64,000 nucleotides of DNA, taken from positions 319,241-383,240 of the forward strand of contig CAVQRC010000008.1 of NCBI GenBank assembly GCA_963715045.1, read 5' to 3'. Shown here one piece after another: positions 50,205 through 60,630 of the stretch. Under the pieces are notes generated by a model. It did not search any database and had not been told where the DNA came from. It worked only from the letters and a program-made list of their open reading frames with translations. This stretch comes from CAVQRC01 sp963715045. Its GTDB lineage: Bacteria > Planctomycetota > Planctomycetia > Pirellulales > Lacipirellulaceae. Position 1 is the stretch's first letter, and the number at the start of each line of letters is the position of its first letter. A program made the position numbers and the translations under genes.

Positions 50205-52180
50205 CACCCCAGTCGAGCTGAGCGGTGTGGGAGTCTGCGATGCCCGCGTCCGTGAAGTCAGCCGAGATGGACAGCGTGCCACCGGCCGGCACCTGTCTTC
50301 CAGGAATGGGCGCGAGGACGGGTGGGAGATTCTCAACCGTGACTTCAATCGCGCTCGCCGGCCGTATCGGTTACCAACAGGCTGACCGGGAACGCACCGT
50401 TCTGGACAAAAGTCCGTGACGTTGTCAGGCCATTGGCGGTGGTCGTATCCGCAAACGACCAGCGGAAACCAAACAGTGCGTCTTCTGTGTCGGACGAGCC
50501 GCTGCCGTCGAGCAGGATGGTTTCGCCTTCGTTGATCGTGCGGTCAAGGCCGGCGTCAGCGATCGGGGGCTGATTGATGGCGAAATTCTGTGTTGCCTCA
50601 CTGGCCTGATTCGCCGTGTCGGTGGCCCGAACCGTGATCGTGTGCGGTCCCGGTGCGAGGACACCTGGGTCGTACTTGTAGCGGCCGCCGCTCAGAATGT
50701 TTGCCGTGATGTCGATCGGTGGTCCGCCGTCGACCTGCACTTCCAGGTGGGTTACATCCACGTCGTCGGCGACGCTACCAGCGATCCGCGGGTCGCTCGT
50801 CAACAGATCAGTCCGATATGGCTCACTGCCCGGGCCGACGGGGGCCGAATCATCGGCCAATTCGACGGTGACGACAGGGGGGATATCGCCCACCAGTTCG
50901 GTGAGAGCGACGTTGGACACGGTCACGGTGGTATCAATGTCGGACGCACCGGCCGCATTATCGTTGTTCACCAATCGGAAAATGAGGGTCGCCTGCTGGT
51001 TTCCGTGGACTCCCGTCAGATCGACCGTGACGCGACCGCCCGTCGGGAGCAATTCGTGCGTCGTGCCCTGGCCCACGGCAACTGGGCTATCCTCGCCGGC
51101 GTTGAAGAACGTGTCGCGTCCGTCGGCGATCGTGTGGACCAGCGTCGTGCCGTCTTCGCCGACCAGTGCAACCTCGAATGCGTCGTTGACGAAGTCGCCG
51201 TTACTGGGATCGAAATCGAGGGCGGAGTACTCGAACGACAGCGATACCGGATCGTCCGGGAGCGTGAATTCTTGCTCCAGCGTTACGAGGAACGAATCGC
51301 CCTCCCGTAGTTCCACGGCTTGACCCTGGAGAGTCACGGCCCCCTGGTCCGACGGGGTGCCGCCAGACTGGCTCGAGGTCCAGCCGGTCAGCCCGTTATC
51401 GAACCCCAGCAACGTCGTCGTTGTGGTGGGATCGGTGAGGACGCCGCCGCCGCTGCCTCCGTCGTGGGAGGATGCGAGAGGATCGCCAGCTTCTCCACCG
51501 CCGTCCGGGCTGGCAGAGGACGTGGAGGAGGGCGTTCCCTCGGCGACTGGTGGGATGGGCGTTTGCCGCTGAGCCAGGTCGGACGCCGACGCGGGTCGTG
51601 CAGGTGCGGCCGAGCTTCCCGTCGGACTCACTGCGACAGGTCCGCGGTGCCCGCCCAGGTCGCTCGCGGAATTGCTGTCGGACGAGGCCCCGCCGCTGTC
51701 GCCGCCGCCGAAGGAGGGCCGGATGAAGATCGGCCCGGAGGAGGAAATTCCCGAGTCAGGCATGCGCGCCGCTCGCCGGAAATGCATCGCTGAAGGCGTC
51801 GAGCTGGATGCCGAGATCGATTGAGAGGGGACTGGTGAGGTCGATTCCGTCCGCGCCGTAGGCTGCCCGGCCGCCCGAGTCCTGCGTGGGCAACCAACTC
51901 GCGTCTGACTGCTGTGGGGAGAAGCCGTCCGATGGACGCCGGCAAGGCCGCTTTCGGTGCGGACCGTCCCCGCAGCCGAGCGGCGTAGTCGTCGATGCGG
52001 TCCTCGCCGGACCTAGAAGAGCGACGAATCGGACAAGTCACCGAGACCGCGGCCCGACGATTCGTCGTGAAGCCCGAACCAGTGCACGAACATGGCGCCC
52101 GGAGCATTGCGGGCTTCGAGGGATTCCAGACCGAGTTTTGCGTGCCGAAGTTGCGTAGGACAGTTTGTGTCGAGTTCGCT
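50205..52180 (-). pseudogene. Truncated PKD-type surface protein with planctomycete N-terminal motif
   Basis: The N-terminus, in successive frames, has the planctomycete signature LGLESLEARNAPGAMFVHWFG (~52130-52070), then a Ser/Gly/Pro-rich linker, then a beta-sandwich (LGFDNGLTGWTSSQSG ... FEVALVGEDGTTLVHTI), an Ig/cadherin-like unit, and a PKD domain (ADAGLDRTINEGETILLDGS; WSFADTTT). A second PKD-like unit (LPPVLAPIPGRQVPAGGTL, TAQLDWGDG) lies in another frame below 50345 and stops at the integrase remnant. At least three frameshifts (near 52020, 51770, 50345). No ATG is visible before the motif, so the start is unknown. Relatives are giant surface adhesins of thousands of residues; most of the C-terminal part is lost. 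Confidence 0.65.
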
Positions 52181-52860
52181 CGCGGGTCCTGTGACGGCGA
52201 CTGCGACTATGTAGTTCCCGGCCCTAGACCCATGGATCTGCCCCTTGGAGATGGAGGTACGCGGAGAGAGCGACGACCTGCGAAGAAAGGACCGGTCGAC
52301 AACTGCAGCCGTCAGGCAAGCGACCGAGTCCGCGTAGGGCGAGAGCTCATTGCAGGGAATTGCGAATGCAGTAGCAAGCAATGCATGCCGTTTCTCAGCG
52401 ACGAGAGCGAACGGTTCGACTGGCTGCGTCACGTGCCAGTCCGCGCATCAGGTCATCCGCAACCACAAGGTGCCCGTGCGGACTGGCTAACCTGTGTTTG
52501 CGGTTCTGAGGTCGATGCGGACGCGCGAAAGAATTTTTTGGGAGACCGTCCGATCGTCGAAAAAGATTTCAAGAGCAGGATTGACTCGGCAGCAACACGC
52601 GATAGGATGAGGGGTTCGTCGCTTTTCTGCACGGTCTGCACTCGTCCTGCCGCACGTAGCCTCGGGACGAAGCTGTCAGATTCGCCCTTCTTTCCTTTGG
52701 CACGCTGCGCCGGTTAGCGACTGGCTGACCAGTTCTCTCGGCAAGATTCATTTGCAGCCGGGCGCCGCTCGGGTCTAATTCGGCTTCCAGCAAGTCTCGG
52801 CGGCCTGGTTTCTCGTGCGCGCGTGAATCGCCGGTGTCCCAACCAGGATTGGAGCGACCC
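52181..52860. other. Intergenic stretch, no gene recognised
   Basis: About 680 bp between divergently transcribed decayed genes. Open frames here lack family features. The part from 52590 to 52860 probably held the promoter of the SUMF1-PEP-CTERM gene but no clear -35/-10 pair was found. Confidence 0.3.
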
Positions 52861-53853
52861 AATGAGAGCCACCTCAACGATTGCCATCTTATCGCTGGCA
52901 CTGTCTTGTGTCATCGGTACCGCACTCGCCGACACATTCGGCACGGGGACAACCAGTTTGAGATTGAGTTCGTTCAGATTGGGGATCCGGTAATCCGGCC
53001 GACAGCGGAGGTCATCCCGATCCCGCAGGCTCGGTGGGGTATGTCTACAAAATGGGGAAGTAATAAGTAGTTCGGGACATGGTCGACAAGGCCAGCGCGG
53101 TGGCGGACTGGGGATCTACACGACTATCGAGGTGCGAACATGCCGGCCACTGACGTGAGTTGGTAGAGGCGGCCTAGGTTCGTCAACTGGCTTAATTCCA
53201 GCCAGGGTCACATTCGCCCGCCTAGAGGGAGGATGACGTCGGAGATTGTACTGTGGCAGTCGAGCGACGCCGGTTACGACGCAACCAATCTGTTTCCGCA
53301 ACAGTCCAGGCACATTACTTTCTGCCCAGTGTCGACGAATGGTACAAGGCCGCCTTCTACGATCCGCGCCAATGCGGGCGGTTATTGCAACTATCCACGG
53401 GAAGCGACACTGTACCGACGGCAGTCGACTTCGAAGGGGGCACAACGCGTTCGGGGACGCAGTGTGGGATCAATGGGGGAAATCACCCCAGGGTCCGACT
53501 GACATCACAGTTGTCGGTGTGCTGAGCCCGTACGGCACGGCCGGCCAGGGTGGCAATGTCAAGGAATGGGAGGAAACCGAATTCGATTTAGTGAACGACT
53601 GTATCGGTTTTTCGCATCGCGGCCTTCGGGGGGGCGTTTGGCTCAGCTTCTCCGACGACTTGTTGACTGGTCGGACCGAGGTCAACGGCCCGTCGTACGC
53701 GAGCAGTGAGCATGGTTTTCGCGTCGCAAGTATCCCATCCCTGAGCCAAGTTCGCTGCTGTTAGGAGCGTTGGGCACGCTAGGACTCTTGCCGTGGAGAC
53801 GACGGTGCGCCCAGCCCTGGTCGCGATGCGTCATGCGGGACACGGCCGCGTGA
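52861..53853 (+). pseudogene. Decayed SUMF1/FGE-sulfatase-domain PEP-CTERM protein
   Basis: ATG 52861 gives a clean signal peptide (STIAILSLALSCVIGTALA). The rest appears in changing frames: NQFEIEFVQIGDP, then AHYFLPSVDEWYKAAFYDP, YGTAGQGGNVKEWEETEFDL, HRGLRGGVWL, EHGFRVASIP and finally PEPSSLLLGALGTLGLLPWRRR, a PEP-CTERM tail with stop at 53853. This order is that of secreted formylglycine-generating-enzyme-like PEP-CTERM proteins, which usually lack the catalytic Cys pair and are not thought to be enzymes. At least six frame changes in 1 kb point to real decay. Confidence 0.7.
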
Positions 53854-53935
53854 GATGGACGCCCCACGCGGCCGTCTGACCATCGAATGAGAGACATCGG
53901 GCTCAACCCGACTCGCATCAGTGCAGGAACACGCC

Positions 53936-54214
53936 ATGGAGCAGAGAGTCGTAGCGGCGTTGGAACGCGAAATCGAACAAGCGGTTGCCGAAGTCGTCAC
54001 GAAGATGGGGCTGAAGCGATTGCCGCTTCTCCCGTCTCAGCGGACGATGCACCTGATGGCAAAGGCAGCCGTCGCTGTCTACGAGGCCGCGGCGGAAGCT
54101 CAGACACGAATGCGAATAGCGTCCCCTGAATCGAGTGATGCCTCTTCTGGAATCACGCGAAGCTCGGAATGTGGGGGACGCCAGGCCGGAGCATATGACC
54201 GCGTCATCCAGTAG
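53936..54214 (+). CDS. Small conserved planctomycete protein (hypothetical)
   Basis: 92 aa from ATG 53936, with AGGA nine bases upstream. The motif RLPLLPSQRTMHLMAKAAVAVYEAA in the centre recurs in short hypothetical proteins of Planctomycetota, from memory of the family; function unknown. Helical throughout, with an acidic/basic N-terminal helix (VVAALEREIEQAVAEVVTKM). The C-terminal 40 residues are less typical and may follow a frameshift. Intergenic 54215-54555 downstream holds nothing recognised. Confidence 0.5.
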   Translation: MEQRVVAALEREIEQAVAEVVTKMGLKRLPLLPSQRTMHLMAKAAVAVYEAAAEAQTRMRIASPESSDASSGITRSSECGGRQAGAYDRVIQ

Positions 54215-54555
54215 CATCTGATCCGTCGAGTCCGGACGGCAGCCGAAGGCAGACATGGCAGCGGACGGCATGCCTGAAACGGATGGGACGGGTGCAACGC
54301 CGCTACCTCCCGAAACCTGAGATCCGGCTACCCCCTGTGGGAAAACCCGCGAAAAACTGCGCACCTAGGCAAAGGGGTTTCGGAGACTCCGTTGCCGTAG
54401 GAATTTGGCTCCCCCCTGGCCGCTCCGGCGTCGCCGTCGTTGCCGTCGGCACTAACCTCTTTCACCAAACAGGTTGCGACGCGATCTGCAGCGACGCTGT
54501 CCGGTAAGGCAAGCGGTTTCAGAAGTGCCATGACTTATGAGTAACCCACGCCCCG

Positions 54556-56837
54556 TCAGAGCAAGTCACAGCCCAGCCCGCCGTTACTCTGCCCTCTCTC
54601 AGTGGGCTTCCACACCTTTAGCCGCCCCTGACCGTCGACCAGCATTTGGGCCTCCTTGCTCCAGCAGGTCGACAGGGCGAACTCGCATTCGATCGGCACC
54701 GTACCGGTGACCCGCTCCATGCTCTCGCAGCAGATCTGTTCGATGTGCTGGGCCTTGGCGGAGTAAGTCGCAGCCTACGGGCAGCTCGATCACGAACTCA
54801 TCGTGTACGAACGCCACGACCCGGTAGCCTGCTCGGAACAGCTTCCACAACGCGATCTTGGCCCCATCGGCCGCCATTCCTTGAAAGGGTGTGTTCTTCC
54901 GCTGGGTGAACGTTGCCCGCCCTCGGGGACGCCCAGTGGCCGTGATGACGGTGCCGAAGAAGAGCTTCCGCTCGAGCTCCGATCCCGTCTGTTCGTGCTC
55001 GATCAGGTCAGCCAGCCGCGGGTTGCGATTCAGCTCTCGTAGATTCCGCCAGACTTTGTCGACGAAATCCTCGTTGTACGGCTGGCCGTCCCGTCGATGC
55101 TGCCGGCCGGCGACGATGCTCTTCGGCGCCCCGCAGAAAACCATCGTTACGAAATGCCCGCTCGACTGCCTCCACCGAACACTTCAGGTTCTGGGCCAGC
55201 ACCTCGAACAGGTCACTGGCCAGGTACTCATCGATCTCCGGATAGATCTCCGTCAGGAAACGCTCACAAAACTCTTCGGCATCTCGCTCGCTCAGGTCGA
55301 CTCCGTAGGTCAGCCGGGCGTACTGGCTGAGCGAAGCGGCACCGAGTCCTCCAGGCACGCCGAAATTGACCGCCTTGGCGGCTTGCCGCTGATGCTTGAA
55401 CTTGCCCGGTTCCGATTGCTTGAGTTCCATGAACTGCGCCAGGTCAATTCCAGTGAGCAGGGCGGCCGTGTAGCAGTGCGGATCGGTGCCGGCACGGATC
55501 ACATCAGCCAGGATGCTGTAGCCATACCGTGACTCACAGACGGCGGCGAGAGTCCGCAGTTCCAGCGCACTGTAGTCGATCGTGAGCAGCACGTGACCCG
55601 CTCGGGCCACGAAGATCTCCCTGAATCCCGGCGACCGGGGCATTTGCTGGATGTTGGGCCCATTGCAGGACGTTCGACCTGTACGGACGATCGTGACGTA
55701 CCGCGGGTGGACGCGGCGGTCCTGGAGCCTGGCGAAGAACTGGATCAACTTCGCTTTGGCTTCCAGTTCGAGCCACGTCGCAATGAACGGTGCAATCTCA
55801 ACGTGCTGGCTCCAGAAGTCACGACTGAGGCTGATCACGCCCGTCTTGGCGGATCGTTGCGGCTCGATCTCATATTCGTCCGCGAGATGCTCCAGGACCT
55901 CACGTAATCGCTTCTGAGCGATCCGGGGCTTCCCGGTCTTGGTGTACGCCAGCTCGCCGTTACGGGCCATCACGAACACGCTGGCGAAGTCTGGGAAGTA
56001 TGTGAGCCGGCTGACGCAGTCGGCGAGTTCCCGGCGAAGTCGCTGCTCGATACATTCTCGCTGGCCGACATCGACGCTGAGGCCATGATGCCGAGTGGCG
56101 GCCAGCGCGATCGCCGCTCGTACTTGCAGCCGATGCGACAGCAGCCCGTGCTCCTTGATCAACTCGGGATCGATGCCGTGCCGTCGTGCGATTTGTCGGG
56201 CGGCCGAACGTAGCTCGACGTACACCAGCCGGCTGGCAATCGCGTCCTTGGCGGCGTATTCCCAGGCGTGCCTGTCGACCGTCTGCCAGTCAGCTCCGAT
56301 GATTTCCCCGTATCGGAGCCGCCAGGGGTCATCCTTGGACAGGTTCTCGATGCCGCACCACTTGGCGGCGGTCGGTCGCCAGGTCACGCTCACGGGGGAA
56401 CATGCCGCGGGCGATCCGGATCAACTGGTCCAGGATCATCGTGTCGCCGATCCGGCCTGCGTCAGCCACGGCCAGCCACTTTCGGCGGCCTTGCGATCGG
56501 TACGGCGAAGATGCTGGTAGCACGACCAGGAAGTCGAACCCGGCAATGTTGTGACCGACGAAGTTGGCCTCGGCGTGCGGGATATAAAGCGGCCAAGATC
56601 GTCGGGATGGATCAGAAAGCAGATTTCGCCATCGAATGCCTGGGCAACCGCGAGTCGCGGGGTCCGGCCGGGTTGGACGAGTTCGGTTTCGGTATCGAAG
56701 CCGATCAAACGGGATGCGAGCTCGTCGCCGTCCCACTGGCGGTACTCGTACATGCGGTCGGCCGAGAGAGACTTGGCCGTAGATCAATCCGCGCAGGGAT
56801 CGGTCAAAGAAGTAGAGATCGTCTGGGGGAGGTTCAT
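54556..56837 (-). CDS. Family-A DNA polymerase with 3'-5' exonuclease domain (phage/plasmid type), several frameshifts
   Basis: About 760 aa. The exonuclease domain shows Exo I GFDTETELV and Exo II NFVGHNIAGFDFLV. The polymerase domain shows motif A LLTIDYSALELRTLAA, motif B RQAAKAVNFGVPGG and motif C VAFVHDEFVIE. There is no 5'-3' flap domain, as in phage T7-like and mobile-element polymerases rather than housekeeping PolA. ATG 56837 chosen because NLPPDDLYFFDRSLRG then reads through after one C is dropped. Frames change near 56830, 56755, 56590, 56392, 55145 and 54772; the true C-terminus (WSKEAQMLVDGQGRLKVWKP) ends at 54556. Replicative polymerase of the tRNA-Ala element. Confidence 0.85.
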
Positions 56838-56846
56838 ATCTTGTTT

Positions 56847-57405
56847 TTGACCCGGGTCAACCGGGCTGTTGACATGACCTGACCTGGGTCAAACCGCTTG
56901 TCGATTTGACCTGGGTCAAGAGATTTCGAAGCTGCGAGGGGGGCAACGGTACAAAAAACATGACTGACCTGGGTCAAACTCCCTTTCCTGCTTGACCTGG
57001 GTCAGGAATCTCTGTTTGTCTGACCTGGGGCGGTCAAGGAAGCTGTGTGACTAGCAACAGCAACTCGAGAACATCCATGCTGAAAATTACACCGACCTGA
57101 TGATCGATGTGGAATTGGCGATAACTGCTGTCAGGATCCCGTTTTTTAGCTCTTTGACCTAGGTCATGTCATGTCATGTTGAGTGTCCGGTTGCCCAGTC
57201 TCACGAAAGAATCATCCTGCACTGCAGAGCAGCGTGTCATGACCCAGGTCAAAGTAGTCATCCCGATTTGACCCAGGTCAGGTCAAGGTTTGTGTCCGGT
57301 TGACCTGGTCTAAACGCTTCTTCGAGATGACCCAACGACACACAGGTCAATGCCGTCATCCGATTGACCCAGGTCATGTCATGCTCCGGTCCAGTTGACC
57401 TATGC
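56847..57405. repeat. Iteron-like array of TTGACC(T/C)(G/A)GGTCAA palindromes
   Basis: Nine good copies: 56847-56860 (CG centre, perfect palindrome), 56880-56892, 56906-56919, 56965-56977 and 56992-57004 (TG centre), 57155-57166 (TA centre, perfect), 57240-57252, 57268-57280 and 57364-57376 (CA centre). Degenerate or half sites lie at 57021-57037, 57300-57313, ~57326-57350 and 57394-57402. TG-centred copies are all left and CA-centred copies all right of 57155, so orientation flips once. The three right-hand copies lie within the 3' end of the AAA ATPase gene. Could be a replication origin (iterons) or a repressor operator array. Confidence 0.85.
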
Positions 57406-59392
57406 TGGCCTTCGAACGACCAATACCACGTCCCGCTAGTCAGCTCGGCCTTGATCGGCAGCTCGCGGCGGGCCCGGCGAAGCGTCTCTTCGCTGATCCC
57501 CAGCCTCGATGCTTCGGCTTTGATGTCGTCGACTTTCTGCGGTCCAGCGGCGAGCCGGGTCTCAAGTAAGTCGATGGCCTTGATCGATCTTCCGATTCTC
57601 TTCCGGCTTCCGGCCGAGCATCGCCAGCACTCTCGTGAACCGGATCGCGAATCCCAGGTCAATACGCTGGCGTTACGTGGTCCCGAGATGCGATACGAGA
57701 GACCCGCCGAGCCCCGAGATTGTTCTTCGCCGGAAGCAGCAGGCGACGTTCTGGTCGTCCGGTACGTTCTCGTCGTCAGGGTGAATGCCTGCTTGCCACT
57801 CGACCCGCGCCTTGGCGGTGAACGCGATCGGATCCTAGCGTCCGGGTCGACGGCTCGCTTCTCGCCTTTGCCGAAGTGGCCGATGCCGACGATGGCCAGA
57901 TCGTGGTCCTTGGCCAGGTTGCCGAGCGTGTGCAGCACGCCACGGACGTTGGTGTTCGAGTTGCTGTCAATACCACCCAGGTACGCACTGAGCGGATCGA
58001 AGAACAACAGCCGGGCCTCGGGATGCTCTTCGAGCAACTTCCGCAGCAGGCTGCACGTGCTTGGCAACGTCCAGGTGGACGTCGAGACCGTCGTGCGTCC
58101 GGATGTCGAACGAGTGGACCCGGTCAAGGTCGGCGTGATGACGCTCGCAACGAGGGCCGATGACATCGTCGTAGCCGTCCTCGTCCGAGATGATGAGAAC
58201 GTCACCTACAGGACAGAGTTCACCGTCGGGCCACGTCGGTGCCAGTGGTAACGTGGGCGGTGATCGACGCCATCAGATGGCCCTTCCCGCAGCCGGGATC
58301 GCCCGTGACGTTCGTTATGTAGCCAGTCGGGATCCGCTGTTCCCAGAGCCAGTGGACGGGGCGGAATCGATCTGCGACAGCCGAGTCGATGTGATTGCTA
58401 GGTCGGACGGATCGGCCGTATCGTCCTGGCTACCGTATCCCAGATTCCGCAGCTCCGCGGCTGCTGCGTGGAGATCACCACCGTGAGCAATCGACGCGTA
58501 CGCCGTGAACTTGGTGTAATTCCGATCAGCCTCAAAATGTTCACATCCCGTCGAGAAGACGTGCATCAGGTCCCGACCGTTGGCGCTGGTCAGTCCCGTC
58601 TTGCACGACCACTCGGAATCACCCCCGGGCCGTAGCCAGTACTGCACGCCGTCCGAGTTTTCACGGACCAGCGCGTACGGGGGGTCGAGCATCTCGGCTC
58701 AGGATCTCGGACCAGTCGGTCTCTGCGTCGAAGTCATCACCAGGCCGACTGCGGTCGATCTGGCCGTCGTGATCACCCTGACCGCGACCGAACTCTGCAG
58801 CCGCAGACGGTCCTGACGTGGGCTCGAACGATTTGGCCAGCTCGATCAGCGCCCTGACCTGCTTCGCCGAGCAAGTCGGGATCTCGTCCAAGCTACCTCT
58901 GACCACGTGGTACGGCTGGTTGGACTCATGCGTGCTATGGGGCGAACCCGGACCTATGACGTAGTTGCCTTCAGCACGGAACTCGATCGCCCACTTGTTG
59001 TCAGCCATCTTGACGAAAGTCTGGCGTGGGCCGAATGGCTGTTCGCAAAAGAAATATAGATGCCGCTTTCCCGACCCCGTCTCGATCGCCACGAGCGAGT
59101 CGTAAATATCCGGATGCTCCGACTCGAGTTGCGACTCGAACGGGTCGATCAACTCGGCATCGTCAAGATCCAGGACGAGGAGATTCTTGGAAACTTCACC
59201 GCAGACAACGGCGATCGCGTGCGGATTGTCGCGGTCGAACCACTCGGCGAGCTTGATCGCCGGGCAACGTTGCTGCTGATACTGCTTCCACTCGCCGACT
59301 GGTTTCTTGGATCCGTTGACCCGAGCAGGAAACACCGAAATACCCTGGCCGTAAAGTTGCTTCGCGCATGCGAAGGTGATATTGTTTTTCAT
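57258..59392 (-). CDS. Prim-pol / AAA ATPase replication protein, several frameshifts
   Basis: About 710 aa. The N-terminal ~210 residues are a bifunctional primase-polymerase (ISVFPARVNGSKKPVGEWK; catalytic LLVLDLDD; SGKRHLYFF; WAIEFRAEGNYVIGPGS). A linker with HGGDLHAAAAELRNLGY leads to a RepA/AAA_25-type ATPase: Walker A-like VTGDPGCGKGHL, Walker B ARLLFFDPLSAYLGG and GHFGKGEKRAV. The C-terminal HTH (VDDIKAEASRLGISEETLRRARREL) is followed by a tail encoded by the palindromic array. Frames change near 58690, 58330, 58240, 58060, 57830 and 57600. Primase and helicase of the element, next to its polymerase. Confidence 0.78.
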
Positions 59393-59424
59393 GTTGCGTG
59401 CCCACAGTCCATGCGTAGAAAGAA

Positions 59425-59456
59425 GGGGCCAGTCCCGTTAGGGCGGGACCGGCCCC
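59425..59456 (-). terminator. Strong hairpin between prim-pol and acidic-tail gene
   Basis: GGGGCC-A-GTCCCG (59425-59437) pairs with CGGGAC-C-GGCCCC (59444-59456): 12 pairs, one mismatch, loop TTAGGG. On the minus strand it is followed by TTCTTTCT. It would separate the SSB-like gene from the downstream prim-pol gene, or attenuate between them. Confidence 0.6.
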
Positions 59457-59468
59457 AAAAGTCAGCGA

Positions 59469-59913
59469 TCAGTCAATCGATTCTTCTTCGTCGATGTCGA
59501 TATCATCGTCGTCGATCGCGTCCTCGACTTCCGCGTCGTCCTCGATCGGATCCATCACATAGCCCCAACCGGTGTTGTACTTGGTGGGCGTGACATGGAC
59601 TGTGCGGCCCTTCCAGTCGTCCATGTCGTCGCCGAATGCATCGGCGAGCGACCGACCGGATGGTACGCCAATCTTGGCCAGCTTGTAATGGCCGTCGAGC
59701 TCGGCGTACCAGGCCTTGCCGTCTGTCCCATTCCTTGGACACGAGATCGACGATTTTCGCCCGAAAGCCACCTGGATGCGTCCTTTTGAGACGCTTCCAG
59801 TCGTCGCTAGCGTAGATTTCGCCGCCAAACTCTTCGGACGCTTTCGGGCCAGCATTGGCCTTCTTCGCCTTGATTTTGGCGGACTTTGGCGTCGGCTTCT
59901 TTCGAAGAGACAT
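59469..59913 (-). CDS. Small basic-to-acidic protein, candidate SSB analogue of the element; one frameshift
   Basis: About 147 aa. Lys/Ala-rich N-terminus (MSLRKKPTPKSAKIKAKK), a compact middle (GGEIYASDDWKRLKRTHPGGF; KAWYAELDGHYKLAKIG; WKGRTVHVTPTKYN) and a strongly acidic end (AIDDDDIDIDEEESID). A frameshift near 59730 separates KEWD from GTDGKAWYAEL. I do not recognise a named family. Basic start, aromatic-rich beta-like core and acidic tail resemble ssDNA-binding proteins, and the position next to prim-pol and polymerase genes fits, but this is inference. Confidence 0.5.
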
Positions 59914-60630
59914 GATGGAGAAAACTCCCGGAGCCGGAAGGATTGAGTCCTCGTCGCCATACCGGCCTTGGCGAGAGGAACCGCACTAACTCGTGCGGCC
60001 GCTACTTGAAGAACTCTTCGCAATCGCCAATCGGGCGGTGCCGACGTTGATGCCTTGATTGGCCGACGGCGTGTTGTACACTCCGCCGGCGATGCTTCCA
60101 GTCTTCGACCGCTTGGGGCCTCAATCAAGAACCGTGGCCGGACGCACTCGTCCGTGGCGTTGGCGTGGACACGACAGGTTGCGGACAGGGTCTCGTCGCA
60201 CCATCTATGGACCAGGGCGCCAAATGTCTGGTGGAGTCGCGGCCCGTGGCGGTTGTCAGAATCCGATTCCCGATTGTCGAGCCGCTTACTCCCGGTACGG
60301 GCGATCCTGACCAGGGGCTGGCGGCGGCGATGCCGCAGCGCAGGCACAGTTGTGGATCTTTCGCCACTCACGGTGCTGGTCGGCGGGGTTGCCGGGCCGA
60401 GTATTGCCCAACAGATTCCGAAGTCGCGATTCAATCGGTGTTTGCGGAGGCGATTAAGCGCTCCTAGCCGCTCACTCAATTCGACGTGCAGATCGTGCTC
60501 GAGCGACCCAAGCATCCGGTCAGTACGTTCGACATAGGTAAGCATCACAGTAGTCCCTACGAGACAGGCGAAAACGACCGTAGTACGGCTAGGTATCTCA
60601 CCACGAGGTGTGGGCGGCACGCGATAAGAA
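59914..60630 (-). other. Unassigned region with one possible small ORF from 60545
   Basis: A minus frame opens at ATG 60545 with AGGGA eight bases upstream: MLTYVERTDRMLGSLEHDLH continuing VELSERLGALNRLRKHR. It then loses coding character and never meets a stop before the next gene, so a frameshift is likely. Another frame around 60365 contains LCLRCGIAAAS, a possible zinc CxxC. Neither has a family I recognise. Confidence 0.3.

Noticed and set aside
54215..54555. attL candidate left of the polymerase gene
   Set aside because: No copy of the tRNA-Ala 3' sequence (GGTTCGAACCCC with flanks) could be found here by eye, so no attachment site is claimed.
56847..57405. CRISPR array
   Set aside because: Units are 12-14 bp palindromes with irregular spacing (13-150 bp); this fits iterons or operators, not CRISPR.
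57258..58251. 295-codon plus-strand frame across the ATPase
   Set aside because: Antisense of the prim-pol/AAA gene, which has Walker and HTH motifs in the minus frames.
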